Assembly: GCA_009602725.1 (NCBI GenBank)
Contig: WELB01000082.1
Coordinates: forward strand, 84,390-146,913
Reading direction: 5' to 3'
Source of the DNA: Spirogloea muscicola
Taxonomy: Eukaryota; Streptophyta; Zygnematophyceae; Spirogloeales; Spirogloeaceae
Length of the DNA: 62,524 nucleotides
The notes under the pieces: generated by a model
Database searches by the model: none
Seen by the model: only the letters and a program-made list of their open reading frames with translations
Told to the model about the DNA's origin: nothing
Program-made: the position numbers and the translations under genes
Part shown: positions 50,138 to 58,975 of the stretch, piece after piece
How positions within the stretch are numbered: the first letter of the stretch is position 1
How the letters are laid out: each line of letters begins with the position of its first letter

Positions 50138-51342
50138 ATGGCGGCGGATCCTGCATCCCGCTTCGACGACCGCGAGACGGCGGACCTCCAACTGACGGTG
50201 CAGGACGTCAATGGCGCCAGCAGCGTCAGCCTCCACCTCCACAAGGCCGTCGTGTGCCCGCAGAGCCCCTTCCTCGCTGCGCGGTGCTCGGCGGAGTGGG
50301 CCGGCAGCGGCAGCAGCAGCGGCAACAAGGGCGTGACGACGGTGGTGATAACGGCGGCAAGCGGTGCCGGCGGCCCTGAGTCGTACCGTGCCGTCGCTGA
50401 GGCCATGTACGACGATCCAGCGCTGGTGCCGAGCTTCGACTACGCGATTGGCTTCCTGCTGGCGTCTGCCGAGCTCCTGTTCCAGGACTGTGTCAGTTTT
50501 GCTGCTGGGTATCTAGCTAACATTCCATGGAGCGCAGCAAATGAGACGGCAATCAAGGCCCTTGCCACCTCCCTCCCCCTGGAAGCTACCGGCTGCAAGC
50601 AGCTCATTGCGCGCCTCGCCGACGAACCCCTCCAAGGCTATAATGCAGTGCGCAGCGTCACGCGGGTGCTGGTTGAAGCTGCACTCAAGCGCATCGCCAC
50701 AAAGCTCCCGGTCCGAAGCAGCAGTTGTCATGGCCCGCGAGGCTGCGCTCACGGCTATGCTCAAGAATCTCGCCGGCACGAGCGACGATGCCCTCCGCCG
50801 CGCCGTGAAGAACGGCCTCTTCGATGTTGTGCGCAGCGAGGCCAGCAAGCTCGCGGGGAAAAACTTCTTGGAGCTTGCCAATTACGGCTGGCTGCTCACG
50901 CAGGTCCACGACCTGGGGTTCCGGCAGATGCTTGTTGGGCTGCTGGCGTCGCAACACTGGCTGCCCAGCCACCTCAGCAATGAGGCCGACAGCGACATAG
51001 TTGGCACCTTCAACGACATTGTACGGAGCTGCCTCCACGACCTTGCGATGGGACACCTGGCCCTTGAGGCAGGCCAGCGACGCTCTTTCCTCCTCCTTTT
51101 GGGCGCCCACCTTAGTCTCCGTCAGCAGCCGCTGCAGTACTGGGAGCAATTGGAAGCTATATGCTGATATGTGCAAGGTCATCAGCACCTTCACCATCAA
51201 GGAGCAGGTCGCCACCATCACCACTCTCATAGACAAGACACAAAAGGACACTGGCGAACGGCGGCATCTATACAGCGAGATGGAAAAGCTGCTGCTTAAT
51301 TGCACCAAGACCTGGACTGTCACGACCAGCAGCCAGAGGTGA
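50138..51342 (+). pseudogene. BTB/POZ protein, copy 4, two frameshifts
   Basis: Starts at the conserved ATG (MAADPASRFDDRETADLQLT). The frame is open through the BTB and first BACK-like part (VSLHLHKAVVCPQSPFLAAR, GFLLASAELLFQDCVSFAAG, LANIPWSAANETAIKALATS) to about 50705. It then shifts to SRSEAAVVMAREAALTAMLK, YGWLLTQVHDLGFRQMLVGL up to about 51095, where an extra T in a 'ctttt' run shifts it again to WAPTLVSVSSRCSTGSNWK, MCKVISTFTIKEQVATITTL, ending TWTVTTSSQR and stop 51340-51342. Break positions differ from copy 2, so decay was independent or there are assembly errors. Confidence 0.8.
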
Positions 51343-52134
51343 TACCAGACTGCTTCTCAGAAAGACGGGCTGGGTTCGTTGGCTGACCGGATATACGACC
51401 AATTCTTGACCGTTTCCCATTTCCACGTACCTCAAGCAGGCTGAGCCCTTGTTTCTCCCGACTTGCTTAATCAACTCCATATCGTGCTCCAACGGCTCAT
51501 GGCCCACTTGTGATTACATCCATTGCTCTTTGTTGACATTCTCAATCTGACTTGTTCTTACAGGTCACCAGCAGTGGCTCCAGAGAAGAAAGACATTTCA
51601 GAGGGCTCCCAGGGTGAGCTTGCGGGCTGAATGCACGGGATAGCATGTGACGCATGCGGCCTCTGACTAGACAGTGGCAGACGCTTTCTACCTGATACAT
51701 GGTCGGCATTACTCAGAGACACAAAAGCCATAGCCCCGTTTGCTTGGCTGGAAAGTGTGAACAGGGCGACCAAGTGAGAAAAGGGCGTCAAATTTGCCCT
51801 TCTAGGCAAAGTCTACACCTGCTCCAAGAAAGGGTTGCAGGTCTCTGTCGAAACGGAAGGCCATATTGTGGCTGTGCCACTTTTCCCACTAGCTTGCTCC
51901 TCATGGTGGCTTAAGGCTGCATGCTTTGCTATTCTGTTCCTTAGAGATGAGGAACTTGAAGGACATGGGTAATAACAACCTGAGGTTCAAGGCATGCCCT
52001 CCTACCAGGGAGCCCTAAGCGAAGCTTGCCGTACACAGGCTGACACAATGATTTGCAAGGTGCATGCGCCTTCCTTGTGGTGCATTGGATGCGGAGGAGG
52101 TGGCATCTCTGAGGCCGGCTGTCATGTTGCATTG
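51343..52134 (+). other. 3' flank of BTB copy 4 (duplicated unit)
   Basis: No gene is seen. It aligns with flanks of copies 1 and 2 ('gtcaccagcagtggctccag' 51564, 'gggatagcatgtgacgcatg' 51639, 'tattgtggctgtgccacttt' 51863, 'ttcaaggcatgccctcctac' 51987). It separates the convergent BTB and methyltransferase genes. Confidence 0.6.
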
Positions 52135-53393
52135 TCAAGACACTTTCCTCAGCAAGTACAGCTGCATGCCTTCATATGCATATTCGGGGTCGAGCTCGTC
52201 TTGCAGAATGGCGTCCACCGCAAAGTGCCTCGGTAGAATCTCCCAGAAGAGGTCGTGCGCCTCCTGCAACCGCAGTGTGTAGCCCAAGAGGACGACCGTC
52301 TCTTCATTACAGAGGGCTGCCGTCGTCTCAATGAGAGGCTGCACGGTCTCCTCTAAGTACACAACGTCGGCAGCAATAACGACGTCGAATGGCGGCCGCA
52401 CGGCCTCAATGTGCTTCTGGTTCCCCCAGCAAAGTACCGCAGTCTTCACCTTCCCAGGCGCTGGTCCTGTCCACATGGTGGAGACCACAGGCCCCAGATG
52501 ACATCTTCATTGATCCTCACAAGATGGTGAAGGGGAGAAAAGCCTATGAGTCCTGTTATTGTCATGCAGACTACAGCAAAGACACAGGAAAAGTGTTCAA
52601 GCAAGGCATCGGACTCTGGGCAGGGTCATAAAGAGGAAGAAGAAGGACAAGTGGCGCTGCAGTGTTGGCATCCACCGTTGCACACCAGGAGGAGCTCTGC
52701 TGGTTGCTTGAAGCACGTTGCGCTTGACATTCTTCTTGAGAATGGGCATAACAGGCGGGATGTCAGTCAGGCACACGTTGCCCCCCAGCAGCGCCGCAGC
52801 AATGCCTGCGGACATGTATCCAAGCGGGCACATCAGCTCAGCCATTTCCCTGTGCTGCTGCCATAAGCGACTCGCTGACAGCTGCCACTCCGAGCCAATC
52901 ACGCCTGATGTCTCCACATGGGCGGCTGGGAGCAGGCCCGCAGCCTGTCGGCTCGCCCAGCACACTGCACTGCGAGCTGCAAAGCATCTGGTACGGGGCT
53001 GTCATTGCTGTGACCAGCCGCTCGCGAGAACAGGAGGGCGACAGGACAGGGGGGGTGAACGTTGGGGGTGGCCTAAGTCTGCCCTTGCGCTAGCTGGCGA
53101 GCTTCGGCTTTTGGGACCACGGGAAGCGCTGGGGCCCTCGGCTGGCTGCCTGAGCTCGTGGGCTAGCAGTCGGGGCTCACGGGGCTCGCACCAGCGACGC
53201 CGCAGCCGGCGCCGAGCTCGAGAATGCGGCGGCCGCGCAGCGCCGGGCCGCCGCCGCGGTCGAGCCAGCGGGCGAGCGCCAGGGAGGCCTCCCACACGGA
53301 CGTGCCGACGTGCATGGTCTCGTGGTCCTGCACAATACGCACGCGCCTCCCCGCAAGCCCCACCTCCAGCACCGCCTCCTGTGACAGCCACAT
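52135..53393 (-). CDS. METTL21-like protein-lysine methyltransferase, about 3-4 exons
   Basis: SAM-dependent methyltransferase of the Methyltransf_16 (METTL21) family, which trimethylates lysines on chaperones and translation factors; the target here is unknown. Exon 1 (53393-53192) encodes MWLSQEAVLEVGLAGRRVRI, HVGTSVWEASLALARWL and the SAM-binding motif I ILELGAGCGVAG. Exon 2 starts at 52805 in matching phase: GIAAALLGGNVCLTDIPPVM, PILKKNVKRNV (motif II region). The last exon ends CWGNQKHIEAV, PPFDVVIAADVVYLEETVQP (the conserved D-V-x-Y), ILQDELDPEYAYEGMQLYLL and RKVS with stop TGA at 52135-52137. The exon 2 donor, near 52640-52690, is not resolved. This is the best preserved of three copies, convergent with BTB copy 4 and head-to-head with the short exon at 53404. 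Confidence 0.8.
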
Positions 53394-53403
53394 TTTTGCG
53401 ATT

Positions 53404-53544
53404 ATGGCCGCGCCGCCTGAGGTGCCGCCTCAGGCGGCGGCGGCGGCGGCAGCGCCGGCGGCGGCGGCAGCAGTGGAGGAGGCGCCGCGGAGGCCTCCGC
53501 TGAAGTGGATGGAGCTCGCGGTGGCGAGCAGCCAGGTGGGCTAA
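53404..53544 (+). CDS. Orphan first exon, alanine/proline-rich
   Basis: Not recognised. An ATG 10 bp from the divergent methyltransferase start opens MAAPPEVPPQAAAAAAAPAA, then VEEAPRRPPLKWMELAVASS Q, followed by a GTGGGC donor-like site near 53536. No continuation is seen downstream, where repeats and a retroelement remnant lie. It may be the first exon of a gene disrupted by the insertions, or of a gene with a very long first intron. Confidence 0.35.
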   Translation: MAAPPEVPPQAAAAAAAPAAAAAVEEAPRRPPLKWMELAVASSQVG

Positions 53545-53559
53545 AGCGGCAGCGTTGTT

Positions 53560-54270
53560 TTGCTTGACCCGTTAGCTAACGTCTAGTCTTTCTGACTTGG
53601 GTGCTAACTATAGCTTACGAAGTTGATTATCCCACATGGTACTTGCCTAGTTGTGTATTCCAGCCCTTCTCGGCTCTTGAAGGAAGGACCTTGTCAAGAC
53701 TTGTCGGGCTATATTTCTTCACAGCCCTCCTCGCCCCCTTCGAATGAGAAGATGCTTATACGTGCCACCGCCTGAGGGGCTGCCACGCCCGGGCCTGCCT
53801 GCAGGGGAGGATCGTCTGCGAGCACAAACATGCAACAGACGTCAGCGTTCGTGTCCCACTCGGGAAATCACAAGAGAGAATATGTCGTGCCACACAGTGT
53901 CGACTGCCAGGTAACTTTGATAGAGCAGATTAGTAGGGAATGCAGGTGAAATGTTCGAATTGAGGTGGCAGGCAGCGCAAACACATTGTGAATAATAGTC
54001 AAGTCACAAGAAACTAAGATTGCATTCCTATATGAAAAGGAACATGTCTATAATGATAGCCAAGTAAACGGCGCGATGATGGAACTCAAAACCTTGATGG
54101 ATGATTAATTTACATTGAGTCAATCAGCAGATTCTTCAAAAGGCCGCCCTGCAGAGGCACGTGAAGGTGGCGAGATATTTTTACATTGATTAATGTTGAC
54201 ACTCGAGAGGCTGCACGGCACCACATCCACCTCCTTTGATAGCAGTATCCACTGCTACTAGGTATTCCTA
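53560..54270. other. AT-richer stretch without a gene; hairpin module
   Basis: It contains one forward hairpin module (about 53690-53745: 'ttgtcaagacttgtcgggct', 'cacagccctcctcgccccct'). The rest (53.8-54.27 kb) is less GC-rich than its surroundings, with no coding signal I can support. It may be the decayed upstream part of the retroelement whose methyltransferase-like domain starts at about 54280. Confidence 0.4.
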
Positions 54271-54279
54271 CTTATAGCC

Positions 54280-55122
54280 AGTGGGACACTTTGCTACTAC
54301 GCGATATCCAAAGCCGCTGTTTTGCCAGCCTTCCGGAAGATTACCAACTGTGGACCCGGTCATAGCTGGTTTCTCTTGCCAGGGCTTTAGTCCAATGGCT
54401 TATGGCTGAGATACCTGTAGACTGCCCTTTTCTAAGACCATTAAGGAACCGTACGCGCCCGCCAGACTCGTCCGGTGGCATACATCATTGAAAACGTGGA
54501 GCCACGCGACAATTACCATATGGCACAATTTGGCTTCAACACCGTATGTGACATCTTGGGACCGTTCACAAGGGTGGACGCGGCCTTCTTCGGTCTCCTT
54601 GCAGATCGCAGGAGGGTACATTGGACAAATTTAGCTCCTGCAAAGATGTTACAGGTGTGCGTTGACAACCAATGCCGTCCACCAAACCTTTGCGTCTATC
54701 TAGCATTAGACCCTCGTCATGACGTTGTTCCCGTTGATCAACGGTTCAACCGCAGGCATGCATTCAACCAGGAAGGCAACAGACCGCATGACTTTCCCGA
54801 CATTTGTGGCCTCTCTTGAGTTTGAGATTTTTGTGTTGAGAATGACTGGCCAGGCCAAGGTATGGTCAGGCTTACTGGTACTGACACGTATGAAGAACCT
54901 AATCCTCGGGAGCGCGAGGAAGCCATGGGTTATGAGCCAAGGAGAACAACTCTTCCTCGGATTTCAACAAAGACTAATGTTGGGCTCACAGGCCAAGCCT
55001 TCGAAGCCAATTCCATAAGTTGGATGCTCAGCGTCACCAAATCTATCCAAACACAAAAAACAAGGCGAAGCAAAAATACTTCAAAAACAATCCCAAAAAA
55101 GATCTGGACGTAGAGCTCTTGA
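54280..55122 (+). pseudogene. Decayed cytosine-5 DNA methyltransferase-like domain of a retroelement
   Basis: Broken frames give, in the right order, the landmarks of a C5 DNA methyltransferase. VIAGFSCQGFSPM (54359 onward) matches motif IV with the catalytic Cys at 54377-54379; the usual PCQ is SCQ. AYIIENVEPRDN (about 54478) contains the ENV of motif VI. VDAAFFGLLADRRRVHWTNL (about 54570) is motif VIII-like. TYEEPNPREREEAMGYE (about 54886) and NVGLTGQAFEANSISWML (about 54979) match the motif IX-X end. A frame change lies between motifs IV and VI, and stops occur at 54411 and 54817-54827. This arrangement is known from methyltransferase domains carried inside algal and charophyte retrotransposons. 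No reverse transcriptase is visible next to it. It is not functional as it stands. Confidence 0.6.
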
Positions 55123-55358
55123 AATTGTTTCTAAAGTATTGTGCTCAACCTTCTTCTGTGTTGGATAGGGTTGGTGACGCTGAGCATCCAACTTATGGAG
55201 TTGGCATCGAAAGCTTGGCCTGTGAGCCTATTTCTACTCAAAACATGAGGAAGAGTGACTTCCCTAGCTCAGAATCCATGGCTCGCGCTTCCGAGGATTA
55301 GGTTCCTCATATACGTCAGTGCAGACAAGCCTGACTATACCTTGGCCTGGCCGGTCAT
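54842..55358. repeat. Large imperfect inverted repeat (arms about 250 bp)
   Basis: The left arm 54842-55097 is matched by the reverse complement of 55125-55358. Matching blocks: 'ggccaggccaaggtat' with its complement near 55340, 'gaacctaatcctcgg' near 55298, 'ggctcacaggccaagc' near 55215, and 'cataagttggatgctcagcg', then 'tcaccaa', near 55178. The centre is about 55110. Arms differ by scattered substitutions and small gaps. The right arm is a second copy of the last part of the methyltransferase-like domain (minus strand: YEEPNPRKRE). Confidence 0.85.
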
Positions 55359-55464
55359 GCTGAAGACGAAATTTCTCAGACTCAAGAAAGTAAAAGATGA
55401 TGATGGTGACAAGTAACACATCACTCAATGCAATGAAACTCAAGACAAGCAATAAGCAAGAAAG

Positions 55465-55530
55465 CGCGGCCAAAGTGACTGGTGGCTGTGAGAGGCCAGC
55501 CCAAAGGAATGGACAAGAACAAGTCAAGAA
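55465..55530 (-). repeat. Hairpin module copy
   Basis: Reverse module: 'agcgcggccaaagtgactgg', 'tggctgtgagaggccagccc', 'aaaggaatggacaag'. It is very similar to copies at 13612, 14188 and 28620. Confidence 0.75.
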
Positions 55531-55639
55531 CAAGTCTTCAATATGTATTTCCAATAGTCGCGAGCAGCACAAGAACCACTTGCCAGTAATCCCGTGCGGG
55601 CGCAAGATTCAGTCACCGATGGCAAAGTGATCCAGCTAT

Positions 55640-55745
55640 CTACTCGAACGGGGCAAGGTGGCCCAAGAGCTCTCCACTCGAACGGGGCAAGTAGGCGCAA
55701 AGTATCGGTAACTCGAATACGGCAAGGTGGCCCGAACACAACAGC
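55640..55745. repeat. Degenerate three-copy repeat around 'ctcgaacggggcaaggtggc'
   Basis: Copies start near 55644, 55675 and 55711, the last two with substitutions (ctcgaacggggcaagtaggc, ctcgaatacggcaaggtggc). Spacing is about 31-36 bp. Function unknown. Confidence 0.6.
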
Positions 55746-56140
55746 AATGGCCACAATGCCAGTCACGAGCTCAACTGATGGAGTCTCATAGACAAGCACG
55801 TGATGCCAAGACTGTATCTGACAGCCTCAGAGCAGATGAAGGCAATGCTCGAATGCACCTCACTTGAAATACACATGTCACAATGTATTGTGGCTAACCT
55901 GGTATTACCGGTTCTAACGCGACCGGTTGCAGAGCACCCAGAGGTAAGGCTCTAGCTGCGCGGCTGCCGTTCCTATGAGCCCACTTCTTCTTGGCGTGTC
56001 ACGACACGAGCGAAGACGCCCGACGGCAATGCGGCGGCGGCGGCGGCGCTGGGGCATTTCTTGCAAGAGGGAGAGACTGGGCCGAGTGGACTGCTCGGCC
56101 CCGGCCCTCCGCACCCCATATCATTGGTCAGGCTAAAGAT
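55746..56140. other. No supported gene
   Basis: Between the short repeat array and the next LINE tail. A (GGC)n tract lies at about 56030-56050. No conserved coding segment is seen. Confidence 0.4.
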
Positions 56141-56144
56141 TACA

Positions 56145-56320
56145 TTGATTTCGGTTACCAGGAGCCCAGTTTCTCTAACCTGCGGTCGCAGAGGTACTGA
56201 GTGTTTCGTAGCTGCTTATTTCCATCTGTGCTAGCTTTAGCGCTTTCACTAAGTACCTTGCTTTCTGCGCCATCCGGCTCCTCCAGACCTTGTCCATTCC
56301 TTTGGGCTGGCCTCTCACAG
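56145..56320 (+). mobile_element. Family-C LINE 3' tail followed by a hairpin module
   Basis: Reads EPSFSNLRSQRY and stop at about 56200, then 'gtgtttcgtagctgcttatt', as after the family C copies at 41765 and 42485. A module core ('agaccttgtccattcctttg', 'ggctggcctctcacagc') follows at 56286-56322. Confidence 0.7.
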
Positions 56321-56324
56321 CGAC

Positions 56325-56740
56325 GCTCGCCGGGCACGCGGTCGCTTTGGCGGCTCGGCGTAAGGAGCGCAAGTACGCTGACCACCCTCCAGGCGATGCC
56401 TACGCGGCCCTTGCCATTGACGTTCACGGGGCTTTCGGCAGTCGTCTTCTCTGTGGGCGCGCACTTCTTTCTTTCGGCAGTGGCTGGCTGGATCTCCTCC
56501 AGCGGCTTGCCCGGCGGGCCATCGAGCGGCGGCCGGGTTCGCCAGGCTTCAGTGCTGCCGGCTCCCTCGCTCAGGTCCTTCAAATGAGACTGGCGGTCTC
56601 GCTCCAGCGCTCTCAGGCTCATGCGGTCCACACGCGCGCTGGCCGCGCTATGGCTGCTGCATCAGGGTCTCGGCAGAGTGCCGCTTTTCCTGCTTCGAGT
56701 TATTCTGATTTGCTGTTGCTCACTCGTGGTTACTGAGCAT
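56325..56740 (+). mobile_element. Family-F LINE 3' fragment with a 36-bp insertion
   Basis: Open frame: LAGHAVALAARRKERKYADH, IDVHGAFGSR, then an extra LLCGRALLSFGSG, then WLDLLQRLARRAIERRPGSP, QMRLAVSLQRSQAHAVHTRA and YSDLLLLTRGY with stop near 56734. The extra peptide is absent from the related copy at 42810. Its DNA resembles the 'tctgtgggcgagcccttctc' block next to hairpin modules. Confidence 0.75.
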
Positions 56741-57200
56741 CCATCTGCATCATTTTGTATCTTGCTGTGTAATTTTGTCTTTCCTGGCACTATTTTGTGG
56801 CCTTTTGAGGCCTGCGGACAATGTCCATTCTTTTCTGGGCTGGCTTTGCTTGCCCCTCATTTTCTGTGGGCGAGCCCTCCCCTCTCACAGCCACCAGTCA
56901 ATTCTGGAGCGCTGCTTTTCTCCCTTGGCCCCTTCGACCTCTGTTCATTCTTTTTGGGCTGGCCTCCCCCTTGCGCTTTAGGGGCCCCTCCATCATGTCA
57001 CAATTCTTTTCGGGCTGGCTTTTCAAAGCCCTTGCCCCCATTGGGAGAGTCACTTCTCCCAGCCACCAGTCAATCTGGCCGTTCCTTTCTCTGGTCATTC
57101 TTTTTACTGGGCTGGCCTCTCCCAACCATCGCCCTCTCCTGGATGCGTCTTTACGTTTTGGGGCAGGCCTTCTGGCCCATTACGGCACCCGAGGTCTCAG
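56741..57200 (+). repeat. Array of forward hairpin modules
   Basis: Four module copies in a row: about 56825-56895 ('ttcttttctgggctggcttt', 'tgcttgcccctcattttctg'), 56935-56985, 56995-57060 ('ttttcgggctggcttttcaa', 'agcccttgcccccattggga') and 57085-57145. They share the 'gtcattctttt...gggctggc' start. No host gene. Confidence 0.7.
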
Positions 57201-57249
57201 GACCAGTGTAGCCTGACACCGTCTTCAAAAGGCCACTGTAGCCCGAGAC

Positions 57250-57600
57250 CGTTATCTCTGCAGATGAGTTCGTCCCCCTGGCTGTGGACGTGCACGGGGC
57301 TCCCGGGTCCCAGTGGCTCGACCTGCTCGCCAGGCTTGCGCGGCGCGCTGTGTCCCGCAGGCGCGGTGAGCCGGTTGACTTCAACGCCGCTGGCTCGTGG
57401 CTCAGGTATACCGTATGCGATTGTCCGTCTCCCTTCAGCGGTCCATGGCCCACGCCTTGCATCTGCGTGCTGGCCGTGCTCTCGCTGCGGCCTCCGGCTT
57501 TCGTCAGGGGGATAGTTTTCCGGCAGCTAGTCTGTCGGATTTGAGGCTCCTCACTCGTAACTACTGAGTATGTCCATCCTCCCCCGTTCTGCCATAAAGA
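57250..57600 (+). mobile_element. Family-E LINE 3' fragment
   Basis: Reads DEFVPLAVDVHGAPGSQWLD, LLARLARRAVSRRRGEPVDF and NAAGSW. A frame change follows, then SLQRSMAHALHLRAGRALAA-like sequence and the tail SLSDLRLLTRNY with stop near 57567. The 3' UTR ('gagtatgtccatcctccccc') then enters the inverted-repeat block. Confidence 0.75.
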
Positions 57601-57902
57601 AAGAAGTGGCTCTCCCAATGGGGGCAAGGGCTGTGAGAAGCCAGCCCGAAAAGAATTGACAAGGTTCGAAGGGGCCAAACTACTAGCTAAGCAGCGACTG
57701 CGGGGCCTGAAGAGGCTATGACAGAACGGGGGAGGATGGACCACTTAGTAGTTACGAGTGAGGAGCCTCACATCCTCTGCCATAGCCTCTTCAGGCCCCC
57801 TAGTAGCTACTTAGCTCGTAATTTGGCCCCTTCGAACCTTGTCAATTCTTTTCGGGCTGGCTTCTCACAGCCCTTGCCCCCATTGGGAGAGCCACTTCTT
57901 CT
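57534..57902. repeat. Interleaved inverted repeats A-B-A'-B'
   Basis: A (57534-57595, LINE-E tail: gaggctcctcactcgtaact and following) is complementary to A' (57713-57771). B (57598-57719, containing the hairpin module in reverse) is complementary to B' (57780-57902, module in forward orientation). Both pairs are nearly perfect. The A+B' order is that of the intact tail at 46784-46985, so two tails lie in opposite orientation, interleaved. Confidence 0.8.
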
Positions 57903-57949
57903 ATCTCCACCACCACCTACCATTACCCGCCGCTAGCTCGGCGCCACAT

Positions 57950-58620
57950 GGCAGCACGTCATGCACCACGTACAACATTTGTCCAATGGCAGGAGAGAAT
58001 CTAGGACATGCACCGCGTCAGGGACTCTCCTATACAATGGGCTCCCGCTTTTGTATCAGGCAGTCTTGGCAGACGCTGCAATGCACTCTCGGCGATGCCC
58101 CGGCTCCGACCTCCATGCTCACCGGAACCTCCATACTCGAAGGAGGGCCTCGCCCCCGGCGATGCTCTACCGCGGCGAGGTACCCCGCGTCGCTACCAGA
58201 GAAGCGACTCCAGTCGTTATTCCGAGAGTCGCTTCTCTGGTGGTGACGCCGGGTAACTCGCAGTGGGAGAGCGATGCCGGCAGCGAAGCCCTCCTTCGAG
58301 TATGGAGGTTCCGGTGAGCATGGAGGTCGTGAGGGTTCTGGTACAGGCGAACGCGGCCGGCAGAGCAGCGCAAGGCAGCCCTGGTCGCGCACAAGGCTGC
58401 CATCGTCGCTCTAGAGCAGCGAGAGCACGCTAAGGCGCTACAGGAGCAAGCTTTGGCGCTGCAGGAGCAAGCTATGGTGCTGGAGGAGCAAGTTCTGGAG
58501 CACCATACCTACCCACCAGCACAATTGCACCCTCCGCCACCACCATGGCGGCCACCGTCGTCAGCTCCACCAACTCCCCCACCACCCTCACGCGACGACA
58601 GCGAGGAGGCCCGCCTCTTA
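57950..58620 (+). other. Gag-like coding remnant with coiled coil and proline-rich end
   Basis: A plus-strand frame ending at the TAG at 58621-58623 reads AEQRKAALVAHKAAIVALEQ, REHAKALQEQALALQEQAMV, LEEQVLEHHTYPPAQ, then a proline-rich stretch (LHPPPPPWRPPSSAPPTPPP) and SRDDSEEARLL. A heptad-like alanine/leucine/glutamine pattern suggests a coiled coil. Upstream (58008-58256) a serine/arginine-rich frame contains PEPPYSKEGLAPGDALPRRG. A Gag-like protein of an LTR element is a guess; a fragment of a host protein is possible. Confidence 0.35.
58106..58328. repeat. Long hairpin (imperfect palindrome, about 220 bp)
   Basis: The outer arms are perfect over about 38 bp: 58113-58150 ('ctccatgctcaccggaacct', 'ccatactcgaaggagggc') and its complement at 58289-58326. 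Inner pairing continues imperfectly ('agagaagcgactc' at 58198 with 'gagtcgcttctct' at 58227). The centre is about 58218. Confidence 0.8.
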
Positions 58621-58739
58621 TAGGGGATGGACTGGCGCGACCGCGGCGCCGACAACAGCCGGTTACAGGTAACAGGTAGCAGGTAGCATGTTTCAGGATG
58701 GCGCCAAGAGCAGGGGGCTACCCTTAAGGTTGGCTCAGG

Positions 58740-58975
58740 GAGGCGGCGCAAGGGGACGGGCTGCTCCCAGGAGGGCGCGGAGAGGTGCCGAAAGCGCGAA
58801 GAGGCGCAGAAAGCAGGGTGCTGCTCCCAGGTGGGCGCCGGAGGCGCCGAGAGCGAGCAGAGGCGCGGAGAGTACGGAGAGGCGCGGAGAGCAGGGTGCT
58901 GCTCCCACGTGGGCGCGGGGAGGCCCCGAGAGCGCGGAGAGGCACGGAGAGCAGGCGGCGAGGTGGCGCAAGGGG
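58740..58975. repeat. Degenerate minisatellite, about three units
   Basis: Units begin 'gctgctcccaggtgggcgc' near 58762, 58820 and 58899 and consist of further short 'gcgcggagaggcgc' and 'cgagagcg' repeats ending 'gagagcaggg'. Open frames on both strands through this block are repeat translations. Confidence 0.7.
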
